DNA from: CAWCKS01 sp963763485
Lineage (GTDB): Bacteria; Pseudomonadota; Alphaproteobacteria; Rhizobiales; Xanthobacteraceae
Reading direction: 5' to 3'
Assembly (NCBI GenBank): GCA_963763485.1
Contig: CAVXOW010000006.1
Location: forward strand, 124,001-188,000
DNA: 64,000 nt
Position 1 is the stretch's first letter. Every line of letters starts with the position of its first letter. Below the pieces are notes generated by a model. It saw only the letters and a list, made by a program, of their open reading frames with translations, searched no databases and was not told the DNA's origin. A program made the translations under genes and the position numbers. Below, piece by piece: positions 35,064 through 44,114 of the stretch.

Positions 35064-35686
35064 ATCTTCGTGCCTTCGTGCAGATGATTGTCATGCTCGT
35101 AGCCACTGCCCAGAGTCTGGGCAGCGCTGAACGAGTGCGCCGTAGAGTGGTGCTGCTTCCGCGAGCCCGCGAGGAGGTAATGAGGGTCCGTTTCGAGTGC
35201 CGCATTGTACGAATGATCGTTCGGCAGGCGGCTTCACGACGAGCACTCCGGACTATTCCATTAATATGGACTCGCCCAGAGTCGAAAAAATTCCGAGGAC
35301 ACAAATGAAATTTGTGGAGCTGTGGGAATCCGAGCCAATAAATTTTGCGGGCACGCGGAGGCACCTTTCGATTTCACGCCACCTTTTGGCGGTGCCCCCC
35401 GCCCGCTGCGATCATTTGCCTTCGGGCAAACGAATGCGCCGCGTCCGCAATTGTTCAGGGCGTTTGTGCGCGATCAATCGGGGGCGAAGAACAAGTCAAT
35501 TTCGTTTTAGGAAAGAATCAGCGCGCCGCTTCCGTGGCTGTCTTGCTCCCGGCGACTGCATCAGCGAATGCCGCTGCGACGTGGACAACGTGTCTCCGCG
35601 ACGGCTACAATTGTGCCGTGCCGGGAAATTGACCTGTTCTCCAGTGCGAACAATCCAATAACCGAACACGTCAATAGGCTGGGACA
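35064..35686. other. Intergenic region of 623 bp
   Basis: It lies between the divergent VCBS 2 and LysR genes and is less GC-rich than its surroundings in places (35250-35350). Short frames such as 35345-35632 have no recognisable features. It should hold the promoters of both genes. LysR regulators usually bind T-N11-A sites close to their own start, but I cannot single one out. Confidence 0.4.
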
Positions 35687-36673
35687 ATGGACAAACTGCG
35701 GGCGATCAAGTTGTTCTGCCGACTGGTGGAGGAAAAGTCGTTCAGCTCCACGGCTCGCGTGCTCGGCGTACCGCCATCGGTTTTGAGCAAGACCATCTCC
35801 GCGCTCGAACGGCAGGTGCAATTTACCCTCTTTAACCGCTCGACCAGACGCGTGGCGCTGACCGAATCCGGCGCGCGCTATTATGAGCATTGTCGCCAGT
35901 TGCTCGTCGAGCTCGATGAAGCAGAGGCGATTGCGCGCGACGACGTAGAAAAGCCGGCCGGCGTGCTGCGCATCGGGATTCATCCGGTTTTCCAGATCTC
36001 GCTGTGCCGTCGGGTTTCTGAATTCCTCGCTGCGAATCCGCGCGTCAGTGTCGAAATTGCGCACACGAACTCGACCACGGCACTAACCGATGAGGGACTG
36101 GACGTCGTCCTGCGGGTCGGACCGATGGAGAGTTCGCGCCTAGTCGCGCGACAGCTGGGCTCTACGCGCCTGCTGACCTGTGCATCGCCCGCCTATCTCG
36201 CGACGCACGGCGAGCCATCGCATCCGCGGGACCTGAGAGCGCATGCGGCGATCATCCCAGGCCGGCGTGATGAAAATTCGTTTGCGCGATGGGCCTTCCG
36301 GAAGGGGAGCGAGCGCGAGGACGTCGCCGTGCCGGTCCGCGCCGTGCTCAGCGAGGGCGTGGGTCTTGGCCTCACCGCCGCCGGAGGCATCGGGATCGCA
36401 CGAATCTATGACATTGCCGCGCGTCCCTTCATCGACGAGGGGACGTTGCAACCAATTCTGAGCGACTGGTCGGAACCACCCGCGCCCGTCTATGCGGTGA
36501 TTCCGAGCAGACGAAATGTCCCGGCGAAAGTCCGCGCCTTCATCGAATTCGCCAGGACATTTCTGCTCGACGAGCGAGCCGGCCCCACAAGACGATCTGG
36601 AGCCGAAGCGAGCGCGGTTCACCCGCCCGACCGAACCAAACCAGCATCCATCACGCAGCGGAAGCCGACGTGA
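35687..36673 (+). CDS. LysR-family transcriptional regulator
   Basis: The 328-residue protein has the N-terminal LysR helix-turn-helix (MDKLRAIKLFCRLVEEKSFSSTARVLGVPPSVLSKTIS) and a periplasmic-binding-like effector domain (GVLRIGIHPVF; ALTDEGLDVVLRVG). It resembles the CrgA/DsdC-like group of proteobacterial LysR proteins. It is divergent from VCBS 2 and converges on the formylglycine-generating enzyme with a 55-bp 3' overlap; the last 40 residues are extra and may be non-conserved. Target unknown. Confidence 0.88.
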   Translation: MDKLRAIKLFCRLVEEKSFSSTARVLGVPPSVLSKTISALERQVQFTLFNRSTRRVALTESGARYYEHCRQLLVELDEAEAIARDDVEKPAGVLRIGIHPVFQISLCRRVSEFLAANPRVSVEIAHTNSTTALTDEGLDVVLRVGPMESSRLVARQLGSTRLLTCASPAYLATHGEPSHPRDLRAHAAIIPGRRDENSFARWAFRKGSEREDVAVPVRAVLSEGVGLGLTAAGGIGIARIYDIAARPFIDEGTLQPILSDWSEPPAPVYAVIPSRRNVPAKVRAFIEFARTFLLDERAGPTRRSGAEASAVHPPDRTKPASITQRKPT

Positions 36674-37533
36674 CCCGTTGTGCTGTCCGGCGTCGAGGCT
36701 GAGCGCGCAGCGTTGCGGTAGCGCCAGCAGTAGGAGGGATGACAGAGATAGCTGCCGCCGCGCATGGCGCGGTGCTCGTCGTCGTACCAGTTTGCGCACC
36801 ATTGCCAGCAATTGCCGACGATGTTGTAGAGTCCGAAGTCGTTCTGCTTGAACGCATCGACCGGCGCGAGGCCGTAGAAGCCGTCGCTCGTCGTGTTGTC
36901 GCTCGGGAACGTGCCCTGCCAGACGTTGCAGCGATGCGCGCCACCCGGTGTCTCGTCATCGCCCCACGGAAAGCGCTTTGCCTCGAGACCGCCGCGCGCG
37001 GCCTTCTCCCATTCGGTCTCATCAGGCAGCCGTTTGCCCGCCCACTGGCAGAACGCCAGGGCGTCATTGTGCGAGACGTGAACCACAGGAAGATTGTCGC
37101 GCCCAGCGATATCCGATTGCGGCCCTTCCGGGTGACGCCAGTCCGCGCCGAACACCTCGCGCCACCATGGTGCTGCGGCAACGCCGCGCGTCGGTTCAAA
37201 ATCATCGGGCAGCAATCCGGCAAACACGAACGACGAGCCGAGCCGCTCGGCGTCGGTCAGGTATCCCGTCGCCTCGATGAAGCGCGCGAAGCGCGCGTTG
37301 CTGACTGACGTCGTGTCGATCAGGAACGGCGCGACGTCGACCAGGCGCGACGGCCCTTCGCCGTCGGATGGATGCCCTTCCCTGCGATCACACCCCATGC
37401 GGAACGTGCCGCCGGGAATCAGCACCATGTCGCTGGCGTCGTGGCCACGAACATCTGCGGCGGCGCCGGCGGGCGCCGTCACATCGCGTGCGCCCGACAT
37501 CGACGGAACGCAGCAGGATTTGTTTTCGGCCAT
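36619..37533 (-). CDS. Formylglycine-generating enzyme (sulfatase-activating)
   Basis: FGE oxidises the Cys in the C-x-P-x-R motif of sulfatases to formylglycine, the catalytic residue. The protein has the FGE-sulfatase domain: MVLIPGGTFRMGCDR, PVVHVSHNDALAFCQWAGKRLP, WEKAARGG, and above all RGGSYLCHPSYCWRYRNAAR, with the two copper-binding catalytic cysteines of true FGE (not just the fold). I prefer the ATG at 37533. It lies downstream of a Cys-type sulfatase on the same strand (207 bp between), so it almost certainly activates that enzyme. No signal peptide is seen; action is cytosolic. Confidence 0.92.
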   Translation of the reverse strand: MAENKSCCVPSMSGARDVTAPAGAAADVRGHDASDMVLIPGGTFRMGCDRREGHPSDGEGPSRLVDVAPFLIDTTSVSNARFARFIEATGYLTDAERLGSSFVFAGLLPDDFEPTRGVAAAPWWREVFGADWRHPEGPQSDIAGRDNLPVVHVSHNDALAFCQWAGKRLPDETEWEKAARGGLEAKRFPWGDDETPGGAHRCNVWQGTFPSDNTTSDGFYGLAPVDAFKQNDFGLYNIVGNCWQWCANWYDDEHRAMRGGSYLCHPSYCWRYRNAARSASTPDSTTGHVGFRCVMDAGLVRSGG

Positions 37534-37592
37534 GCGCCCCCATATCAAAAGCGAGATCATCCCAGGTCAGACCGACGCGACACCAACTCATT

Positions 37593-37695
37593 CCCGTCAT
37601 CCCGAGGCGCGAGCTCTTGCGAGCCTCGAAGGATGCACGGCCCGGGCCGTCGCCCTTCGAGGCCCGCGCTCCGCGCGTGCACCTCAGGGTGACGG
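37593..37695. repeat. Bradyrhizobium-type palindromic intergenic repeat
   Basis: The left end (CCCGTCATCCCGAGG) and right end (CCTCAGGGTGACGG) are complementary with bulges, and the inner parts GCCTCGAAGGATG and CCCTTCGAGGC pair again, giving a long branched hairpin of about 100 nt. Repeats beginning CGTCATCCCGAGG and ending in CTCAGGGTGACGG are scattered through Bradyrhizobiaceae genomes. It sits between sulfatase and FGE genes and could attenuate or stabilise the message between them. Confidence 0.75.
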
Positions 37696-37740
37696 ATTTG
37701 GAGGTAGCGCGCCAACCTGGACCATCCTGCTTGGCGACCC

Positions 37741-40008
37741 CTATTGCCGCGCCATGTCGGCCCTGATCTGCGCCCGCTCCGCCTGGCGCTCCGCTTCCGG
37801 CCCGCGGTCGGGCAGGTCGAACGTGACACGCTTGATCGTACCCTCGAACGCGAACGGTGCAACGTAGTCGGTCGAGACGGCAGCGCCGGGATCGCGGCCG
37901 ATGTCCATGCCGAGCGTCGAGATCATGCGCAGCACGAACGGGATTTCGACGGTGCCGCAGGCTTCGCCGTTGATCAGCACGGTGGCCCGGCCGTTCTTGC
38001 CGAGGCGCTCGAACGCCACGCCGACGCTCGACGCGCCAGCTGGAACCGGACGATCCGACACCGCCTTGAAGTGGCTGCGGAACAGATTGTAGTCGAACAC
38101 CACGCGGTCGCCGAGAATGTAGAGCGCGAGACCATTGGTCGACGCGCCGTATGAGACAAGACAACCCTGGCTGTTGGCCGTTGGGCGATCGATCTCCGCC
38201 GTTATCTTGAACGTGCGATTGCCGATCGCCGGTGCCACGTCGGAGTTGATGTGGCCGACGGGCGGCAGGATGACGTAGCGGCGGCGGTTGCGCGGCGTGC
38301 GCTTGCGCGGCGTCGGCCGCCACAGTTCCTGGCGACGGTCATCGAGCGGCAGCACGCCGTTCTTGCCGGCCTCGATCCACCACAGGTCGACCATCTCTCG
38401 CAGTTTTTCCGGATGCGATTTCGCAAGGTTGCGGCACTCCGAAAAATCCTTGTCGAGGTGATAGAGCTCCCAGTCGTCGCTCTCGAACGGCTGGCCCGCG
38501 TTGTGAAACGCGACCGCCTTCCAGCCGTTGGCCCAGATTCCGCGATGGCCGAACATCTCGAAATACTGCACCTGTTTTGTGGTCGGCGTCGTGCGGGCCT
38601 CTTCGGCGAAAGTATACGCAAGGCTCTGGCCGTGGATCGGCATCTGCGGAATACCGTTCACAGTCGCGGCTGCCTCGACGCCGACGATTTCAAGCACTGT
38701 CGGCGCGATGTCGGTGACATGGTGGAACTGGTGGCGAATGCTGCCGGGATCGCGCACGCCCTGCGGCCAGTGCACAACAAGCGGATCGCGGATGCCGCCG
38801 CCGTGAGTGTTCTGCTTGTAGCGCTTGCCCGGGCAGTTGCCGACCTGGGCCCAGCCCCACGGATAGTTGTTGTGCGCCAGCGGCCCGCCGATCTCGTCGA
38901 GCTGCTTTAAGCTGTCGTCGACGCTCGGGTTGAGGCCGTTGAAATACTGCATGCTGTTGACGATGCCGTTCGGCCCGCCTTCCTGGCTCGCACCATTGTC
39001 CGACATCAGGAACAGCGCGGTGTTGTCGAGTTCGCCGATCTGTTCGAGGAACTCGACGAGACGGCCGATCTGGGCATCGGTGTGATCGAGGAAGCCCGCG
39101 AACGCCTCCTGCAAGCGCAATGCAAGCTTCTTCTGGTTGTCGCTGAGGCTGTCCCACGGCTCGACGCCCGGGTTGCGCGGCGCAAGCTCGGTGTCGGCGG
39201 GAATGATGCCGAGCTTCTTCTGCCGCTCGAACCAGTCCTGGCGCACCTTGTCCCAGCCGGCGTCGAAGCGGCCGCGGTATTTCTCAATATAGTTCGGCGG
39301 CGCCTGGTGCGGCGCGTGGGTCGCGCCGAAGCAGAGATAGAGGAAGAACGGCCGCTCCGGGATCGCCGACTTCTGATCGCGGATGAAGCCGATCGAGCGA
39401 TCGATCAAATCTTCCGAGAGATGATAGCCCTGCTCCGGCGTCTTCGGCGGATCGACCGGATGGTTGTCGTAGTAGAGCTCGGGGATGAACTGGTCGGTCT
39501 CGCCCTGGATGAAGCCGTAGTAGCGATCGAAACCGCGACCGAGCGGCCACTGGTCGTAGGGGCCGGCGGCCGACGTCTCTTCCATTGGCGTCAGGTGCCA
39601 CTTGCCGACCGCGAAGGTCGAATAGCCTGATGGACGGAGCTGCTCGGCGAGCGTCGCTGCGCTCTTGGTGATGGTGCCCGTGCAATTCGGAAAGCCGGTG
39701 TTCCAGTTGCTCAGGCCCCGCATGCCGACCGAGTGGTGATTGCGCCCGGTCAGCAGCGCGGCGCGCGTCGGCGAGCACAGCGCCGTGGTGTGAAAGTTGG
39801 TGTAGCGCAGGCCGCGCTTTGCCAGCCGATCGATGTTCGGCGTGTCGATGGTCGAGCCATAGCAGCCGAAATGCGAGAAGCCGGTGTCGTCGAACAGGAT
39901 GACGACCACGTTCGGCGCGCCGTCGCGCGGCTGCGGCAGGTCCGGCCACCACGGCTTCAACTCGGTGACCGTCGGGCCGATCCGGCCCTTGAATTGTTCG
40001 TTCGCCAT
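37741..40008 (-). CDS. Arylsulfatase, Cys type
   Basis: The 755-residue enzyme (from ATG 40008, behind GGGGAG) has the sulfatase fold: metal site FDDTGFSHFGCYGS, nucleophile motif CSPTRAALLTGR (Cys becomes formylglycine), GKWHLTP and the second metal site LMSDNGAS. The C-terminal 150 residues (KITAEIDRPTANSQGCLVSYG; FERLGKNGRATVLINGE) form an extra jelly-roll-like domain found in large AtsA/AslA-type arylsulfatases. No signal peptide is seen, so it may be cytosolic, unlike AslA. It would release sulfate from aryl or alkyl esters. The FGE gene lies downstream on the same strand. An ATG at 40170 would add 54 non-conserved residues. Confidence 0.92.
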   Translation of the reverse strand: MANEQFKGRIGPTVTELKPWWPDLPQPRDGAPNVVVILFDDTGFSHFGCYGSTIDTPNIDRLAKRGLRYTNFHTTALCSPTRAALLTGRNHHSVGMRGLSNWNTGFPNCTGTITKSAATLAEQLRPSGYSTFAVGKWHLTPMEETSAAGPYDQWPLGRGFDRYYGFIQGETDQFIPELYYDNHPVDPPKTPEQGYHLSEDLIDRSIGFIRDQKSAIPERPFFLYLCFGATHAPHQAPPNYIEKYRGRFDAGWDKVRQDWFERQKKLGIIPADTELAPRNPGVEPWDSLSDNQKKLALRLQEAFAGFLDHTDAQIGRLVEFLEQIGELDNTALFLMSDNGASQEGGPNGIVNSMQYFNGLNPSVDDSLKQLDEIGGPLAHNNYPWGWAQVGNCPGKRYKQNTHGGGIRDPLVVHWPQGVRDPGSIRHQFHHVTDIAPTVLEIVGVEAAATVNGIPQMPIHGQSLAYTFAEEARTTPTTKQVQYFEMFGHRGIWANGWKAVAFHNAGQPFESDDWELYHLDKDFSECRNLAKSHPEKLREMVDLWWIEAGKNGVLPLDDRRQELWRPTPRKRTPRNRRRYVILPPVGHINSDVAPAIGNRTFKITAEIDRPTANSQGCLVSYGASTNGLALYILGDRVVFDYNLFRSHFKAVSDRPVPAGASSVGVAFERLGKNGRATVLINGEACGTVEIPFVLRMISTLGMDIGRDPGAAVSTDYVAPFAFEGTIKRVTFDLPDRGPEAERQAERAQIRADMARQ

Positions 40009-40374
40009 CGCGCCCTCCCCGTCTGATTTTTCATTGCCGATCATTGAGCTTCCGGCCGCGCTTGGGTCGGCGGCCATTTCAAGCTCGAATATTGCACAAT
40101 GGCGTGCAAATATCCAACCCCGCAAGCGGGCAGTTTTTCGAAACTCCGGTTTTCGGAGAAATTCAATCACGTCCGTCGCGAATGACCCACAACGGGCATT
40201 CGTCGCGAGCCCATCGATTGGCTAAGATGCTGCAGAAGCCATGCAGGCTGGGGCGGTCGGTGGTCAGCCTGGAAGTTCAACGTCGCGGTTCCGGCCGCGC
40301 TCCGTAAAATCCGAGAGCGCGTCCGATTGGGGTGGTGCTTCCTCGCGAAGCGCGTTAGCGCGCTGGATGGTGGA

Positions 40375-40800
40375 TCAAGCCCGGTTGAGATATCGGCTGA
40401 CCTGCTCCTGCAATTCGGCTGCCTGCTTTGCGAGTGAGCTAGCGACCCCAAGCACGACGGTGGACGACCGTCCTGCTTCCTCCGCCGCCGTTTTGACGCC
40501 AGTGATATTCTGCGTCACCTCACGTGTCGCGGCGGATTGCTCCTCGACCGCTCCCGATATCGCAGTGTTGATGGCACTGACGTTGTTGATGACCCTGGCG
40601 ATCTCCTTGATGCTCTGGGCGGTCGATTGGCTCGAGGTTTGAATGCCGCCGACCTGGACCTTGATCTCCTCGGTTGCCTTTGCGGTCTGCGCCGCAAGCG
40701 CCTTGACCTCGGATGCGACCACAGAGAAGCCCCGGCCGGCTTCTCCGGCCCGCGCTGCTTCGATGGTCGCGTTCAACGCCAGCAGGTTGGCCGGCCGGCC
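40375..40800 (-). pseudogene. C-terminal fragment of a methyl-accepting chemotaxis protein
   Basis: From about 40790 down to the stop at 40375 the frame reads NLLALNATIEAARAGEAGRG and ASEVKALAAQTAKATEEI, the conserved signalling hairpin tip and return helix of MCPs, ending in VSRYLNRA. Everything upstream (sensor, membrane helices, HAMP, first signalling helix) is missing; the DNA passes directly into a methyltransferase gene. It cannot make a working receptor. It is either the remnant of a deletion or an assembly chimera. Confidence 0.8.
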
Positions 40801-41562
40801 TCGTAGGCGTCGCGCACGGCGGCGTCGCGCGCGCGCGCTCGGCAGCGTCGAGCGTCGCCACATGCTTTCCGAGCGGCCCTTCGCCTGCGGCGATCGGCGC
40901 CCAGTAGTCGTCGAAGCTTTGATAGTCCATGCTGATCATCAGCTGCAGTTTCGGGATGTCCGGCGAGATCATGCTCGACAAAAGTCCAGCTTCATTTCGC
41001 CCGGCTGCATCTTCGGCTGGCAGCAATAGCGGCTGATGCGCAGCTTAAAGATGCGACATCCCGGTCCCCGCCTTCGCTGAACGCGCGACCGTGTCAGCAT
41101 CAGGCGCATTGCCGGGCATGGCGCCAAGATGATCCCACACCACCGCTGCAATCGTGCCGCCCGAGCGAACGACCGGCGCATGTCGGCGACTGCCTTGCCC
41201 GCGTCGGGAACGAAGTGGAGCACAAGCTGAGCCAGGTCGCGGTCAAACGCAGCCACATTGAACGGCAGGGCACAGGCGTCCGCCTGCTGGACGTTGAGTC
41301 GGGAGTTGCTGTTGCGCCGAATCGCTTCCTTGACAAGACTGGCGAATAGTCGATCGCCGAAATCTCGCTGAGGTCGGCCGCCCTCGCGAGCGCGAAGGCA
41401 GGCTACCGGTGCCGCAGCCAACGTCGAGAATTTTTTGCACGCGGGGCAACCCCGGCGAAATCAATGAATAGAGGCGCAAGTTTTTGGCTCCAGCGGCCCA
41501 TGAGCTGCTCATAGCCGGCGGCTTTGTGGACGTTGAACACTAGGTCAACGAAGTTCTCTGAA
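40787..41562 (-). pseudogene. Class I SAM-dependent methyltransferase, multiply frameshifted
   Basis: Pieces in several frames line up in order: ENFVDLVFNVHKAAGYEQLM (from 41560), VQKILDVGCGTGSL (SAM motif I, near 41430), NVQQADACALPFNVAAFDRD and LAQLVLHFVPDAGKAVADMR (41290-41170), then ISPDIPKLQLMISMDYQSFD and YWAPIAAGEGPLGKHVATLD (40980-40860). At least four indels separate them. The end, RDAYEAGR, is the usual near-C-terminal segment of UbiE-like methyltransferases, after which the sequence changes at 40790-40800 into the MCP fragment. The density of breaks is higher than elsewhere in the window, suggesting real decay here. Confidence 0.75.
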
Positions 41563-41739
41563 CGCTCGTGCGAACTGAGCCAGCCAAGGCTGTTCGCGCG
41601 CTACACTCGAATAGCCATACATTTCTTTGCGCGGATAAACGCTATATTCCTGCTGGTCTGCTTGTGAGAGATGCTTTCGTAGCCAGCTCTGGAGATGCCC
41701 AGACATATCTTTGGGTAATTCATGTAAGGAAACAATTTC

Positions 41740-41895
41740 ATGTCCAGTGCTCCCCCGATGGCGGCAGACACACCGAGGCCCTCGCAAGCTCCCGCGCAAG
41801 CTCCGGTTACGCCGAGCGTAGCAAAGCCTGCGCCTCAGCAAAACCAGGACAACAAGCAAGCTGACGGCAAACCTGCCCAACAGCAGCAGAAGTAA
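41740..41895 (+). CDS. Small Pro/Gln/Ala-rich protein
   Basis: A 51-residue frame starts at ATG 41740 behind AAGGAAAC and ends at TAA 41895, just before a strong terminator. It is composed mostly of Pro, Ala, Gln and Lys (SQAPAQAPVTPSV; then KPAPQQNQDNKQ), so it is probably unstructured. No motif or membrane segment is seen. Similar short disordered frames occur in Bradyrhizobium to my recollection; function unknown. The good ribosome site and following terminator make it credible. Confidence 0.7.
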   Translation: MSSAPPMAADTPRPSQAPAQAPVTPSVAKPAPQQNQDNKQADGKPAQQQQK

Positions 41896-41907
41896 TTTCG
41901 TCGTCTG

Positions 41908-41936
41908 CGGGCCCGGCAACTGCCGGGCCCGATTTT
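41908..41936 (+). terminator. Intrinsic terminator of the 41740 gene
   Basis: CGGGCCCGGCA (41908-41918) and TGCCGGGCCCG (41921-41931) form a perfect 11-bp stem around two bases, followed by A and TTTTT. It begins 12 bp after the stop codon. This is the clearest Rho-independent terminator in the window. Confidence 0.9.
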
Positions 41937-42438
41937 TGCTTTTGTAAATAGCGCGCCGGCTTCACCAGAGGTGCAGCCGGCATCAGCAGTACAGAACTTG
42001 TAACTTGGCATGGTGAAGGCTGCTGAGCGACAAGGCCGTTAGCGTGAGGCGATCGGTCGGAGCGAGCTCGTACACGTCGGTTTGCATCCGGCGCTTCAGT
42101 GCGTCACCTCGTCCCTGTCAAAAGGTCTGTTCAATGCTGTGCCACGACCCGCGAATCTCAAACATCCGCTGGGAATTGCATGAGACAAAGAACGTCGCCC
42201 TGATCATGGCCCGTCTTTCCGACGAAGGTGGCGAGACGACCGATTGGGACGAAGTCGCCAAAGCAGCCGATGATTGTGATTGGCCGCGCGACAGCGCGGG
42301 GCGACCTATAACGGGAAGCTGGAAGCCGTAAGAGATCTTCTCTCCAACGCACAATCGTATTCATGTTGAGCCGGAACGACTTTGTGCAAGTCGTTCCAGT
42401 CACTCAATTCCCGCTGGTTTTGATTGTCGCCGCGGAGT
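41937..42438. other. Mostly non-coding region with one doubtful small frame
   Basis: Between the terminator and the conserved membrane protein on the other strand I see only the doubtful frame listed at 42134. No hairpin or operator stands out. Confidence 0.35.
42134..42331 (+). CDS. Possible 65-residue protein, unknown
   Basis: From ATG 42134 the frame reads MLCHDPRISNIRWELHETK and continues with an acidic stretch (SDEGGETTDWDEVAKAADD) to SWKP. The acidic, Trp-containing composition looks more protein-like than its neighbours in other frames, and an upstream ATG at 42044 would add basic, unlikely residues. No ribosome site is convincing. Function unknown. Confidence 0.35.
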   Translation: MLCHDPRISNIRWELHETKNVALIMARLSDEGGETTDWDEVAKAADDCDWPRDSAGRPITGSWKP

Positions 42439-42804
42439 TTACTTCGCGTCGTTGAGCAATTTTGCGCAAGTCTCCGCAACGGCTGAATCGGTTGACCTGG
42501 TTCCGGTCGCCACTGTCCAACCGCCTTTTTCGACGAACGTCGCTTGCTGCCATGAACCCGTCTTTTTCAATTCCACCAATTGTGTGGTGGCGTCATTGGC
42601 GTGCTGAAATTTGTCGACACACATCGGTGCGAGCACGGCAACAACTGCGGACGTCGCGCTGGCAAACGCCATCTGATTCGCGGTGCTTCCGAGTGTCCAA
42701 CCGCCCCAATTGAAACCGATGACGCAGGTCGCGACAAAGCCGATGAAGGCCCCTTGCAAAAGACGCTTCAGTGATTCTCCCTGCAACATTGCGGGAAATT
42801 GCAT
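42439..42804 (-). CDS. Conserved small membrane protein of unknown function
   Basis: The 121-residue protein has two hydrophobic segments: LLQGAFIGFVATCVIGFNWG and FASATSAVVAVLAPMCVDKF. The rest is soluble, with WQQATFVEKGGWTVATGT and a final AVAETCAKLLNDAK. Proteins of this pattern are common in Bradyrhizobium as uncharacterised membrane proteins. GAAAGGAAAC precedes the ATG. It stands alone, divergent from the flippase-like gene. Confidence 0.75.
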   Translation of the reverse strand: MQFPAMLQGESLKRLLQGAFIGFVATCVIGFNWGGWTLGSTANQMAFASATSAVVAVLAPMCVDKFQHANDATTQLVELKKTGSWQQATFVEKGGWTVATGTRSTDSAVAETCAKLLNDAK

Positions 42805-42986
42805 GATGTTTCCTTTCGTCCGATATTCTCGGAACGAGGCAACGGAGACCCGGTTGGGTTCCGGTCAAATCAGTTGAGTTGGAGGCCCGGACGCCTTGCT
42901 ATAGCGTTTCGGTCGGCGCCACGGTGCGCTCTCTGGCGTCCGATGTCGATCCCAATTAAGCGAGATCGCGTAGCGACATTCTCAAT

Positions 42987-44012
42987 TTGCCTGAAATGCC
43001 TGCGAATGGCGTGAACCTGATGCAGCCGGAAAACGGCCCAAAAAGAAGCCACAGCATCTGGCGGTGGGCATTCGCTGTCCTCCTTCTTGCCGCCCTTGTG
43101 GTTGCAGTCCTGCACTTCGACGACTTAGAGCAAATTGCGACGCTTGCGCTCTCCGCACGGCCCGAGTGGTTAGCTTTGGCCGTGCTCGTCCAAGGTGTCA
43201 CCTATATTTGCGCGGGCAGTGTCTGGCGGGAAGCTCTCAAGAAGGCAGGTCACCAGCTGCCACTCGCAAGTCTGGCGACGCTCGGACTCGTCAAGCTGTT
43301 CGCCGACCAGGCTCTCCCGACCAGCGGCATGAGTGGCAACATCCTTCTGCTTCGCGGACTGGCCCGCCGCGACATACCCACGTCGATAACCATGGCGGCG
43401 CTATTGGTGGATATTATCTCATACTACGCCGCTTATCTAATCGCGGTAGTCATCAGCGTCAGCGTTCTCTGGCTCGACCATCGAGCGAATGCCGCAATCC
43501 TCGGGGGAGCCACAATCTTCGCAGTCGTCGTGATGGCCATTCCCGCGCTCATTGCCTGGCTGCGTCATCTTGGCCGAGCGTCGCTACCGAGGTGGACAAC
43601 GCGGTTTCCAAAGGCGGTTTCATTGCTGAAAGCCTTGCTAGAAGCGCCGTTGGATTCCATTCGCGACCCAACTCTCATGACCAAGGCCGTCTTATTACAA
43701 TTCAGCATATTCCTCTTGGATTCCTTCACGCTCTGGCTCGCGTTCAAAGCACTGGGCGGCGATGTGGTACCCACGTTCTCGATCTGCTTTGTTGCCTTCG
43801 TCGTCGGTTCGGCGGCGGCAACAATCGGGCCTGTCCCGCTCGGACTGGGAACCTTTGAAGCGGCCTGTGTTGCGACCTTGCATTTGCTCGGCGTTCCACT
43901 TGGGAGGAGCCTTGCTGCCGTCCTTCTCTTGCGGTGCCTGACATTCTGGTTACCCATGATCCCGGGCCTCTTGCTGGCGCGATACGAATTTGCCTCGGAA
44001 GGTGAAAAATGA
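42987..44012 (+). CDS. Flippase-like membrane protein (LPG synthase TM domain / UPF0104)
   Basis: The 341-residue protein has about eight membrane helices and the family landmarks ALSARPEWLALAVLVQGVTY, KLFADQALPTSGMSGN and AATIGPVPLGLGTFEAACV. It matches the membrane half of lysyl-phosphatidylglycerol synthase (MprF), without the synthase domain. Such stand-alone proteins are thought to flip lipids or lipid-linked intermediates. ATG 43020 is an alternative start. Neighbours give no clue; it converges on otsA. Confidence 0.82.
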   Translation: MPEMPANGVNLMQPENGPKRSHSIWRWAFAVLLLAALVVAVLHFDDLEQIATLALSARPEWLALAVLVQGVTYICAGSVWREALKKAGHQLPLASLATLGLVKLFADQALPTSGMSGNILLLRGLARRDIPTSITMAALLVDIISYYAAYLIAVVISVSVLWLDHRANAAILGGATIFAVVVMAIPALIAWLRHLGRASLPRWTTRFPKAVSLLKALLEAPLDSIRDPTLMTKAVLLQFSIFLLDSFTLWLAFKALGGDVVPTFSICFVAFVVGSAAATIGPVPLGLGTFEAACVATLHLLGVPLGRSLAAVLLLRCLTFWLPMIPGLLLARYEFASEGEK

Positions 44013-44114
44013 AACCCGGCGTATGGCGTTGAAATCGCGGCGCCGCGGTGCCCGATCCCAAGCTCAGGAGACTGCATCTCGGCGCCGCCACGTTCCTGCC
44101 GAACGAGTTCCGAG

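Noticed and set aside
33792..35087. 431-codon plus-strand frame opposite VCBS protein 2
   Set aside because: Arg/His/Val-rich antisense translation without motifs; the minus strand encodes a clear repeat protein.
35345..35632. 95-codon frame before the LysR gene
   Set aside because: No ribosome site, no family pattern and overlapping alternatives of equal quality; treated as intergenic.
41545..41919. 124-codon minus-strand frame
   Set aside because: It lies antisense to the small Pro/Gln-rich gene and through its terminator, with Arg-rich composition and no motif.
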